64,000 nucleotides of DNA from Parapristionchus giblindavisi (lineage: Eukaryota > Nematoda > Chromadorea > Rhabditida > Diplogasteridae). The stretch's first letter is position 1; every line of letters begins with the position of its first letter. A program made the position numbers and the translations under genes. Below are positions 1 to 14,798 of this stretch, one piece after another. The notes beneath the pieces were generated by a model. That model was not told where the DNA came from, ran no database searches, and saw only the letters and a list, made by a program, of their open reading frames with translations. The stretch lies in NCBI GenBank assembly GCA_943737045.1, contig CALSFV010000089.1:186001-250000 (forward strand). Reading direction: 5' to 3'.

Positions 1-2974
1 CATTACATTTAGAATAGAAAAAGTATGCCGTCTACTCTTTTTCTCTCACCTCCTCATCTTTTTATTTCTAAAACACTGTATTATGCACGTATACCACACG
101 TTTTTTTCGGAACGATACGTTTGGTGCTTTTATAACTTCACAGCAAGAACGTTAATTTTAAATAAAAAATCAATATATAATTGCAATAATTTGAAAACAG
201 AAAGAGTGACTTGGTATACTGTTAATAGTCTCAATGTTTCAATCGTTCATTCTTCCACTACAACATTCTTCGTTAATGTTGACATATCTCTCATTTCTCT
301 AACCACTCTCTTCATTCCACACACTCTCTCACTCATTCAACCTTTAATCAATGATATATCGAATGTAAAGTATACGGTAAGTTCTATTTAGTGTAGTGTA
401 TTGAGAGTGGGCGGAGTCAATCTGTGTATTCAATCTCGGATGGACCAATCACAGTGAGGGAAGGGGGCGGAGTCAACGGATAGATGAGGGGGAGGAGTCA
501 CCCAAAGTGGAGAGATGAGATCTCTCTTTATCCCTCACCCTCTATTTAACGTTTCCGGATGGTTTATGAAGTGGAATGAAAGATACTTAGTTAAGGTCAT
601 TTAAGTCATTCTAAGTAACTAAGTCATACACTTAACCGTACATTAGAAATTATTTAACTCTCATTATCGATCTGTTCATTCCTTTGTTAAGATATTAAAT
701 TTTAATGAATTTGTCATTATCTTATTAGTTTAAACATTACAGTATCCATTTCAATATCATTTCATTCATTCAATATCATATGAAGCTCTTCATTCTCTTC
801 CAATCTTTTCTACCAGTAGTTTGATCCTTCGTCGTTTCGATGTCATTTACAACATATTCTGTTCCTCTTCCCCTCCTCCTCTCCCTCTCTTCCTCCTCTC
901 TCCTCTCTCTCTCTTCCTCTCCCCCTCTCATAATATCTTCTTATCTTCATTTATTATCATCAACTGACAATCATCATCTCTACATTCATATCTTCTTCTA
1001 TTTCTCTGATTACTTCCTGAATAGGATTCAATTCCTTCTTTTGTGTTCATCATATAACACAAGATTTGCATTTGTTTCAATACTTTTTTTGTTGTAAAAA
1101 CTGAGACATTTACCAAAATCTGACTATGTGGTAGGTTCACAAGTTATCTAATTGATAGCAAACGTATCTACTCAATACCCTAAATATAGCTATCGTATAG
1201 TTGAACTATTCAATCAATATCTTGTCTACAGTATGAATGTTATCGTGTCGAGAGTGTATATCACTCCAATGTTTGTCTCTTCTTCATCTTTCTTTGCAAG
1301 AATGACATCTCTTCTTTCGTAGGGAACAAGAATCTGGATTGGCTTACGGCTCAGTCTATTCTCTCTACCTCTTGTATCCCTTCCTCTCCCTCTCTATCTC
1401 TCTCTCTCCCTCTCCCTCTCCATTTCCCCCCTCCCCTTTTCCTGTAGTTGGCTGATCTTTTAACTTCCCTTCTATTCTCAAAACTCACAAGTGGTTGACT
1501 GTATATCAGAAAGAGCATTATGATCTTCTCTGTTAAGAGGGAGGGGAGAATATCAAGAGGGAGAGGAAGAGGGAGAGGGAGAGGGAGAGGTAGAATGAGA
1601 GATAGATGTAGAGGGAGGGACTGCCGCAACCGTACTTTTCTTGGTAGGACTTCATGTACGATTTACACGGACATCACATCTCATCTCGTGAGATATTTAT
1701 ATGAAAGAGGAGGAAGATGAAGCGGAGAGAGGGAGAGAAAAAGGAGAGGGAGAGAAAAGGAGAGGGAGAGACAAAGGAGAGGGAGAGAAAAGGAGAGGGA
1801 GAGAAAAAGGAGAGGGAGAGAAAAGGAGAGGGAGAGACAAAGGAGAGGGAGAGAAAAGGAGAGGGAGAGAAAAAGGAGAGGGAGAGAAAAGGAGAGGGAG
1901 AGACAAAGAAGAGGGAGAGAAAAGGAGAGGGAGAGAAAAAGGAGAGGGAGAGAAAAGGAGAGGGAGAGACAAAGGAGAGGGAGAGAAAAGGAGAGGGAGA
2001 GAAAAAGGAGAGGGAGAGAAAAGGAGAGGGAGAGACAAAGAAGAGGGAGAGAAAAGGAGAGGGAGAGAAAAAGGAGAGGGAGAGAAAAGGAGAGGGAGAG
2101 AAAAGGAGAGGGAGAGAAAAAGGAGAGGGAGAGAAAAGGAGAGGGAGAGACAAAGGAGAGGGAGAGAAAAGGAGAGGGAGCGAAAAAGGAGAGGGAGAGA
2201 AAAGGAGAGGGAGAGAAATCTAGAGAGATGAAATCTCCTGTCTGCCATAGAAATAAGAGGAGGAATGGGAAAAACAACACATTCAATGAGGGATCACCTA
2301 TATATCTATCTACTGCTTTGAGTACTGTAGATGAGGAAATATCAATTAGTATTGATTGATTAATATATTGATTATTTGGGAGATGTGTCCAATTCTTAGA
2401 CTACGTGGGAATGGATAGAATTAGAATTGTATTGATGAGACAATGGAAGTAAATTAAGAGATTCGATTGATTTTATTGATAATAAGAGTACAGAGATTAC
2501 ATAAGCTGGTGACTTCTTATTCTTGATTAGACTATATCAATATTATTTGGAATATACTTTATCGAATATGGTCATTTATAGTTTAATGATTGTATTCGAT
2601 ATGATATACATTGATATCATATCCATATCTCTACATAAATCTCTTCTTTCATTTCTTATTCTCATCCAATGTATTCCTCTAGTATGTATGAGACAATCGG
2701 ACAACGAATCACGCACGGATATCTCCCTCTCCTTTTCCTCCTTATTCTCTCCCTCTCCCTCTCCCTCTCCCTCACCCTCACCCTCTCCCCTCCCTCTCCC
2801 CTCCCTCTCCCCTCCCCTCCTCTACATCCATGCCCAGACAAACCATCTGTGGCGCACTGATGCTCATCAAATTGATGTACTATTTGAATCCGTTAAGTCA
2901 TGTACCTCTCTCTCTCTCCCTCTCCTTATTCGCTTCTCCCTCTCCCTTTTGTCTCTGATCCCTCTATCCTTTAG
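1..2974. other. Intergenic, low-complexity region
   Basis: I see no supportable gene here. The stretch is AT-rich with pyrimidine-rich tracts (about 860-930, 1378-1432, 2730-2822) and a long polypurine minisatellite listed separately. Three GGGCGGAGTC-like boxes lie at about 408-420, 463-475 and 489-500 (the last one degenerate, GGGAGGAGTC). The open frames in this part come from the simple repeats. The 3' end holds a pyrimidine tract and TTTAG directly before the first ATG of the zinc-finger gene, which could be a trans-splice or 5' UTR acceptor. Confidence 0.6.
1718..2218. repeat. Polypurine minisatellite with 66-bp higher-order unit
   Basis: About 500 bp of nearly pure purine on the + strand. 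Monomers are 16-17 bp of the form AAAAGGAGAGGGAGAG. Three variants (five A's, four A's, or ACAAA at the start) alternate in the order A-B-C-B, giving a 66-bp higher-order unit that repeats several times. As 66 is divisible by three, the array stays open in five of six frames as 22-residue Glu/Lys/Arg/Gly or Ser/Leu/Pro repeats; these are not taken as genes. Such mirror-symmetric purine tracts can adopt triplex DNA in principle. Confidence 0.9.
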
Positions 2975-7041
<4,067 letters not shown>

Positions 7042-9118
7042 TCGATAATCTACCTTTTACCTACCGTAATCCTCTTTCTACCATAACTAGGCACTTAATC
7101 TCAGGCGAAAAGCGGAATTACTCTCATATCTCCGCCCTTTCATCTCACGCCATAACAATGCAAATCCCACAAAGATTCTCATTTCCCGCCTCTTTTAGAC
7201 ATTTGAATTGTACCGTATTCCTGTGACGCCATCCCTTGTGCATTCTACCGTAATCTATGCTTTATTGATCATCTTAATTCTTCTTCTCAGACAGGGCTAA
7301 ACATCATTATTGTATTATCTTCTTCGTTTTCTTAATCAGTACAAATATGAGCTTCTTTTCTTCTATAATCTACCTTGGTTGTGTTATCTTTTCTTACGTT
7401 TCCCAATTCACGCCCAATCAATCCCACACTCTCCTACCGTATCTCTCCGGTGTTTACACCACCGATCGTGCATAAAGATCATATTATATTTATAAGAGAT
7501 ATCTGTCATCAATACAAAAAAGAAGACATGAAAACACCTGAATAATAATAATAGCTTTATGTGGGATTCAAGAAAGTATGAGAATGAAATACATTGAGTA
7601 TACATTAGGAACACATAAAAAATACCACAACGAGGTAGTAAGGTTAAATTAACAACGTTAATCAATCATTGGATCGAACGTTTCAGTTAAAAATATTGCC
7701 ACTAAAATCTATTTATTAAATCATAAACAATAATAATTAAAATTCAGAAACCAATGGATTTGTTAATACAAATGGTGGACTTTGTAAGAGGATGACAAGA
7801 TTTGAGATGAGATATTGTCAATATCATATGAGAAACTATCACAAATGCATGTTATCTAGCGTGACTAGATGAAGATTGTAGGGGAGAGGGAGAGAGAGAG
7901 AGAGAGGAGAGAGAGAGGGAGGGAGGGAGAGAAGGAGAGGGAGAGGTAGATGGATGGAGAGGGGGAGACTAATAAATCGATGGGTTGGAATGAGTCTTCT
8001 ATTTACTGGAATAGTGAGTGAACAATAGATGAATCTTCAGTGAGTGAGATACCATGCATTGAGAATATACTACAAGATATATGGATGAATGAAGGTTGGA
8101 ATGGATACTCGAGCAGATGAAATACTATGAAAAGAAATGAGGAAGATCACGGTCTGATCTTATTCTCTAATCGATAGCTCAAGTGGTTATATCGTTCTGA
8201 AAGTTAACATGACATAGCATTTCGTATGTATCTATAAAATAAGAAGTGAAATAGATAGTTCATAAAATATGTATTAAATCATTCAAATCTGCATTTTCCA
8301 AATATTGATCGACATGAACAGTATTTTATGTATGAATAATGCACTACGGGTTTATGTTATTTTTTCAAACACTTCTATCAAGAGTAGACAGATGTGCATG
8401 GGAAAAAGCTTCTCTTACTCCAGAGAAGTCCCATAACATTGACGTTGATCTTCATATGCACCTTGAATATTTCAATTCTTGAGTCCGAGAAGATTGACAT
8501 CTTGGCTTCCCATGATTATAGTTTATCTTGATATAGCTATGTATCTATAGATATAGCTATGTTTTATCGATATGTGTATCATACTATCGAATGAGCATGA
8601 AACATCCATCTTCTATCTAATAAAGTATACAGTAATCCTTCAACTAATCTTCTATCCTCCATAGATGGAATAATCTCCTTCCAAGTATATGACGAGACTC
8701 CATCCTATTATACTTTTACTCATTCTCTCCCTCTCCCTCTCCCTCTCCCTCTCCCTCTCCCTCTCCCTCTCCCTCTCCCTCTCCCTCTCCCTCTCTCTCC
8801 CCATCTCAACTACCCTCCACTGATCTCTTCTTCATCCCAACTCTCATTTGAACCTTCGTAATAGACTGAAAAGATGATGCTGGGATGAAATTGAATGAAG
8901 TAAAAGTATAATGAATGGGGATTCAATGTTTCATTTTATTCATATCGAACTCGAGATATCGAACTATCCTTGGTTTTATATAAATATCTCTATCAATCGA
9001 TAACTAGACACACAGAGTTCTCACTCGAATATGAAATAAGTATTAGACAAAATAGAAATGATAGATGAAGTGAGCATCTGAAAATATTTTTTGAACTCTG
9101 AAAAATTAGCAAAAGATT
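7042..9118. other. Intergenic region with simple repeats
   Basis: No gene seen. It includes an octamer-like ATGCAAAT at 7158-7165 and a TCTCCGCCC box at about 7129-7137, just downstream of the zinc-finger gene. There is a GAGAGG-rich tract at 7880-7950 and a clean (CCCTCT)n microsatellite at about 8724-8798. Short open frames here lack splice structure or recognisable motifs. Confidence 0.55.
8724..8798. repeat. (CCCTCT)n microsatellite
   Basis: About twelve tandem CTCCCT hexamers. The same hexamer recurs through the window (2750-2790, 3890-3930, 15285-15350, 15925-15990, 16140-16185, 18338-18378, 19568-19610), in both orientations and mostly between genes. It is not the nematode telomere repeat TTAGGC. 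Confidence 0.9.
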
Positions 9119-9240
9119 TGCACGGAGTGGGGTTCGAACCCACGCACCCATACGGGTACCAGAACACCCAGAAGGTACTGAACTCGTACCAAGCTTGTAT
9201 CGCTTGAGTCTGGCGCCTTAGACCACTCGGCCATCCGTGC
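9119..9240 (-). tRNA. tRNA-Leu(CAA) with intron
   Basis: Read on the minus strand, the acceptor stem GCACGGA pairs with TCCGTGC, followed by discriminator A at 9119. The D arm is GGCCGAGTGGTCTAAGGC, the anticodon arm starts CCAGACTCAAG (anticodon CAA), and the T arm GTGGGTTCGAACCCCAC is intact with a B box. A long variable arm (TACCCGTATGGGT) fits a class II leucine tRNA. An intron of about 38 nt follows base 37, as is usual for tRNA-Leu(CAA) in animals. All stems are intact, so it is probably functional. It stands alone between the zinc-finger gene and the securin candidate. Confidence 0.95.
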
Positions 9241-9794
9241 TTAGAAGAGAGGAATGAACAGATCAACTTTCAATGATAGAATTCAACATAATGTGAATGA
9301 ATATGTTGGATATTATCTATAAAATTTTAGATCATGTATCATAAATCAATGGCTCAGACTGCAAATACAAAATCTACGATTATTGAACTGCATCAAAAAT
9401 TAAATAAAAAAATATTTTATTCTATTCGTTTGTCGGTGTGGTATCGAAGAATGGTGAAATGGTACGTTTTCCGCGTTGTCATTGGGCTATTTAGCGGATA
9501 AACAATATATTAGATTCCATGGCTTGGATCTTAAATAAATCAGTTCATGATAGTTATGATCGACATACGGTAAGAGGAGCGCGCGTTGCTTAAAATTTTG
9601 TAACCTTTTTTGAATGTTTTCTTTATTTCGTAAGAAATTAAGTTTAGTTTTATTTCACACGTTCCACTTATTCGTACCGGTTCATCGTTAGTCTTCTAGA
9701 CGCTTTCGTCCTTTGTGCACGCGTACACACATTGAGTTAAATTCGTTTGTAGCGTTCCAATTCATAAATCGGCTTATCACTATCGGTATACGGG
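9241..9794. other. Upstream region of the securin candidate
   Basis: No gene is seen in these 554 bases. The stretch is less repetitive than its surroundings and includes GC-richer patches (CGCGCGTTGC at about 9580, ACGCGTACACAC at about 9719), so it probably carries the promoter and 5' UTR of the gene starting at 9795. Confidence 0.4.
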
Positions 9795-11715
9795 ATGACT
9801 GATAACATAGGATCTAATCTCGTCTATCAATCACTGGGTGGTCTATCGAAGGACTCACTTAAAGAAGGAATTAATGGTGAGTATTGAGAAGTGTTTTGTG
9901 CTCAGTTCCATTATACACCATCAACTATTATATATTTCAATTATATTTTATTTTATTTTATTTATTATATTACTTTTTTTAGATGTGAATTCACTTAAAC
10001 GTTTTAATACTCCTCGTCGTGGATTATCTAATCTCGGTAATCTACAACAGCCTACTACTGATAAGAAGAATCGCCTCCCCACTCTTCGTGAGTCGTCTTT
10101 AACGTTCATTTTGATTTGAATTCTTTCATTATGTTCAATACTGCATTTTTATGCTGATCATACTATGATTTCGATTATTTATACTATTACTATGTTCGTG
10201 TCTACGGTCATCTTTCTTATTTATATTGTATTGATTTGTAGCTACATGTACACCATCTCGTATCGATCCTGTATCCATTCGACCACAACAAATGAAGACA
10301 AACGTAAGCATACTTTCATTTATTCTAGGGAATGCCTCCATTCTATTCTCTTGCATACGTGCAATATCATAACGATTCCTGCTAAAGTTCATTTTAATAC
10401 TAATACTTTAATCATATCAATTGATGACACTAGATGAAGGGGTGGACGTTTTCAATTCCTCCATTGGTATATACCACCATCTCCCATCAATCTTCTCGAA
10501 TCATCTTATTTTAATAAACGCCAAAAACAATTTATTTTAATTGAAGGTGTTCGTATTCGAGGATACATCATCAGTGAAGGATAATGATGAAAAGGAAGAG
10601 GATGAAGAAGTGATTGATACATGTGGAAAGAATGATATGTACAAGTCCATTCTATGTGAGAGTATCTACGATCGAAGTCTCATTTTGGTGAGGACGACTT
10701 TTCCTAATCTGTAATACACTAATTATTGATTGATTGTAGGAGAAGTCAGTGCGACCTTTGTCTTTAGGGAATGATGTGGAATTGGATGAGTCGATCGATG
10801 CTGGATTACGGTATCAATTTAGTAATACTATTCAATCAATAATCTTTTCTTCTCAGGATGTCAAACAGTGATGATATTGAAGTTGAAGTAGATGAAGATG
10901 AGAATACAATCAAAGGAGATCCTTCATTGAGTGATTACTTTAAAAGTGTTCATGGAGTTGCTGAGAACTTTGATGTTAGTTTAATATATCGATCGATATC
11001 TGAATAGTAATATTGATACATTGGGTCTCATTTAGTAGATACAACTACTACTATTCAATTTTACACCCACATTCATTGCTTAGATGTAAACTATGTCGTT
11101 TCAACCACCATTTAAGATAATTATTAATATCAATAGTTATTCTAATTAGTGATAAAGATTATTAACAAGATAATGGGTCAACGCGTTCGATTTAGTATGC
11201 GCTCAAAGTTTCGTGAAGATCTTGTAAGATAAAGATTAATTATTATATCAGGAGATGTGGGATAAATTGGAAATGAACTTGGATGATAATTGGACTGAAA
11301 TTGATCATATTACTCATGTAGAAACAAATGAACAAAGAAGGAGACAAGACGGTTGGTCTATTATTATATCGATTGATTTTATCGATTGGTCAAGGTACTC
11401 ATGGAATCGGTAATCAATAATTGCTATTGTAGATCATGCTCTTCTCAAGGATTATCTGGAGTCTCGCGAGTGTAACTTTGTAAGTGATTATTGCATACTG
11501 TATTTGATCCTATATCGATTTGTATTATTGAATATTCTTCAATCAATATTGCTGCAGGTTCAACTAGAAGAGTGTGAAGAATTGTTGGAAATGGAGAAAA
11601 GATTGGAAAATGAATTGAACTGTAGGTGGAATTATTCTATGGTATAATCAATTAATCGATATTTGCAGTCTCTGACAACTTTGTCGAAGAAGATAATACT
11701 GTTTATCCGAACTAA
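9795..11715 (+). CDS. Acidic D-box protein, candidate securin (IFY-1-like)
   Basis: Ten exons: 9795-9876, 9983-10087, 10242-10303, 10547-10687, 10740-10810, 10857-10974, 11252-11351, 11433-11479, 11558-11621, 11669-11715; phases close to give 278 aa. Near residue 40 a basic N-terminal part carries RRGLSNLGN, a textbook destruction box (RxxLxxxxN). The remainder is strongly acidic with a Glu-rich C-terminal helix and no globular motif. Securins share this layout: a basic, APC/C-targeted N-terminus, then an acidic separase-binding part, with little sequence conservation. C. elegans IFY-1 is about the same size and shape. If correct, it would hold separase inactive until anaphase. The call rests on architecture and one degron, so another APC/C substrate remains possible. 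The gene 225 bp downstream on the same strand could be co-transcribed. Confidence 0.6.
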
Positions 11716-11940
11716 GATTTGGATCATTATTCTAACCTCGTCGATTCACTGATTTATTATTGATCTCCATTGTCCCATTCGTACAAACTATTTGTATATT
11801 AACTGACTCGTATTGATTGTATCATACAAAGACTCATCCGCTATGTTGTAAAATAAAATACACATCTTATATTGACTATTGACTTTCGAAATAAATGATT
11901 TGTCGATAGTTTCAATGCTTGCATATTGATTGATGGTAGC

Positions 11941-14798
11941 ATGGGTTCCCTACAGAGTACCGTAAGAACAGATTATTGATTGATATATGCTGATGGATTA
12001 CTGTAGATGATGGTGGATTGTGAGGAAACGAGTGCTATGACAGTGGATGCTTTGAGAAAGGTTGGATTTAATATCGATTAGGATGTAATCATTGATTAAT
12101 GAGCATTATACCGTAGTTATCATCGAATTGAGCTAAATGAGATTTGATTGATTTTTTTCGATTGTAATCACAATAATTTTGTTCTTCGCACACCTTCCCT
12201 GATATTTATCCTCTTCTTTCAAAGTTGGAATATATTGCATTCGATTAAAGTAAATTAATGTATTCTAGCAACGACGTCTAGACATTGTCCTTTCATCAAT
12301 CGATTACATTCCCACTGTATATGGTGTCGCATCCACTCCATCATTCAAAGTGAGTTTATATCTCTCCATCGATTATTGATTGACAATTACAGATCGATAA
12401 GGACTTTCCAATCGCTGAGTACCATGGATTCGGAGTAATTTATTATTGGATTATTGGTTATTGATTTTTCTCTTTCAGGAATACAACGGTTTATACCCAA
12501 TCGAGGATAAGTTCAATATGATAGAGGAAATTATAAATGAGGATGAATTGAAGATTGGAACATTGATTAATAGTGTACGGAGTATTCATTGATTTATCGA
12601 TTTATTCACTGATTGAAATATGGATTAACGGAATATAATATATTGAGGTAATCGGAGATGAGACGTTCGATATGATCCGTCAATCCTCTTTCGAGATAGC
12701 GCAGATGAGGTTGGATGGTTATTCGTAGTTTGTAATTTGATCTTTGATCTTTGATCAGAGAAAATATGAAGAAGGAGCGCATCGTTGCTGAAGCTTCCGC
12801 AAGACTCACCCTCATATCTCACTTTGAGAATAGACCACAATCCCGTTAGTTCATATTTGTTATATTCATTTTGATCTTCGATCTTTAGGTACATTGGCTG
12901 AAGTTCTCCATGAGTGGATGAATGAGACTATTATATTGGAGAGAAATGAGATGAATTCGGTAATCGATATTTATTGATAGATTAATTGATATTTATTGAT
13001 TGATTCATTGATTGATTCTACAGGGTGCGCCAAAATTACCCGAACTGATTTCACCATTATGATTCCCAGGCCCCCAATGCAAGTGCGCAACCCCTATTGC
13101 AGCATCATGACGAGTGATCATTGGCCACTCCCTATTCAAGGTTTCAAAACAATTAGTCAAGTCTTCTAGTAATGGGGAAGTTAAGTCGACTGTGACCCCT
13201 CATTCTCAAGTGTACAAGGTAGATTGTCATAGTTCATCAGCTCGGCTTTCACGAGTCGGCTGTATCCGATACCGGTATAGTGCACCAGGATCTTGGTACT
13301 GACAAGGAACGTCCGGGCAGAGGTAGACCGATTTCAGTTTCCACCGCTACGAACCGAGATCCCATCCGAAAGATGGTGCTTCGAAACCACAAGTTTACGA
13401 TCTGGAGACTCGATATCTCGAACACTTCTATTCTTCGTCTCCTCAGGTCTCAGCTGACTCTTCTCCCTTACAAGTACAGTAAACTGTTAGAACCGAATGA
13501 GCGACAGACCAAGCTCCGCTGAGAACGGTGACCTCATCTTTTTATGCGTTGTGCTAGGTCCGCGCATTTCAGCACGATGTTCAGCGAAGAGAATATCTTA
13601 CCTTGAAAGACAACCTGAATATCGAGAACAACATAATCATTGCCTCTGATCTTAAAGAATCCTACAAGACGGCTGGGGTCATGGGTCATATCAGTCTTCC
13701 ACAATACGCCAAGGTTTTAGCTGCTGTTTGCCCAACTTGAAAGTCCCCCCTCCTTTTTGCCACTCCATGCGTCTAGATCAATAAGGCATATTATACCAAG
13801 TACATCCTCGAAGACGCGCTTCTACTCCGATACCATACCCACTTCGGTCAGGACCACTAGACCTTTCGGCAAGATCCTGTCGTCAATGACATGACAAAGT
13901 TGACCCAGTCGTGGTTTTTCACCCATGCACTCGGCAAAATCCATCACATTGAATTACTTCCGAACTCCCCCAATCTCAACCTCCTCGACTGCAGTGCTTG
14001 GAGGTGTTGTAGGCCAAGATGTCCTCTATCAAGCACCAGACCCTCGACTCCTTCAGTGCTCCCCTTCTCAAGGCATGGGACGAACTTAATGAAAACTACT
14101 TGCGGGAATCGGCAGTCGTATATGAGAAGATACTCAAGGCCTGTGCAAGAGCTAAAAGAGACCACAGCGAGATTCGCTAGTACACTACTGCTGCCCGTAT
14201 TCTTGATAAGCTTTACCATGAACCATATCACTCAAGTCACATTCCCAAGGGGAGAATCATATGGAGACAACAGTTCGGGTAATTATGGCGCACCCTGTAT
14301 AATAGTGTTGGAGTACACTTCTTCTTTTTTATAAGAGCCCTATTAAATATTATTATTTTCAGCATTCATCATATGCTGTAGTAAGCGAGACAGCGTTGCA
14401 GATAAAAGATGAAAATGTTATTGGATGGGTACGGTAGAGATCAAAGATCAATCTACAGTAATCCTCTTATAGATTGTGACGAAGATGCACTTCTGTACTC
14501 GTATCGCAGGCAGGGAATATTCGATTGGAATCAGGGTACGGTAGTCATTTATCGATTGATATTTTGATGATTATTGATTGATTCAGGTATATGGTGAAAG
14601 GGTCACAGCTACTGTACTACCGTTTGTTCAAGGACTGGCTAAGAAGATCGAGGTTGGATGATTATCGATTGATTCAGTGCTATTATTGATTATTTGTAGG
14701 CATCTTTCGGAAAGCGTGTACTAATCGATATTATTACTAATTTAATCTGGAATACTGTAGAAGGAAGAAATGAAATGAATGAATCAATTAAAGACTAA
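11941..14798 (+). CDS. Unrecognised 268-aa protein
   Basis: Twelve exons: 11941-11961, 12007-12060, 12269-12349, 12393-12434, 12479-12574, 12648-12709, 12759-12844, 12889-12959, 14363-14428, 14473-14535, 14587-14652, 14700-14798. All phases join without a stop and the last exon ends in TAA. I do not recognise the protein. It is mostly helical in composition, with no signal peptide, membrane segment or zinc-binding pattern. The first 21-nt exon is uncertain; translation could instead begin at the double Met at 12007. Intron 8 (12960-14362) holds a degenerate Tc1/mariner element. The clean phase across twelve exons argues for a real gene despite the lack of a known family. Confidence 0.65.
13021..14297 (+). 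mobile_element. Degenerate Tc1/mariner-superfamily transposon
   Basis: The 1.28-kb element is bounded by inverted repeats starting CAGGGTGCGCCA and ending GCGCACCCTG (about 27 bp), flanked by TA on both sides, the target duplication of this superfamily. Its interior reads in broken frames as a transposase. At about 13300 there is the basic linker ERPGRGRP, next a helix-turn-helix-like part, and at about 13864-13990 a remnant of the catalytic core including RQDPV and NSPNLNLLD (compare NSPDLNPLD). The helix starting LKAWDELNENYL lies near 14071-14180, ending in a stop. Several frameshifts and in-frame stops make it inactive. It sits in an intron of the unrecognised 268-aa gene, same orientation. 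Confidence 0.88.

Noticed and set aside
1674..2286. Five overlapping long open frames (160-200 codons)
   Set aside because: All are translations of the polypurine minisatellite; the 66-bp unit keeps frames open. No splice or start context.
8724..8798. Possible interstitial telomere repeat
   Set aside because: The unit is CCCTCT, not TTAGGC or TTAGGG, and occurs throughout the window.
9021..9266. 81-codon minus-strand open frame
   Set aside because: It overlaps the intact tRNA-Leu and is explained by it.
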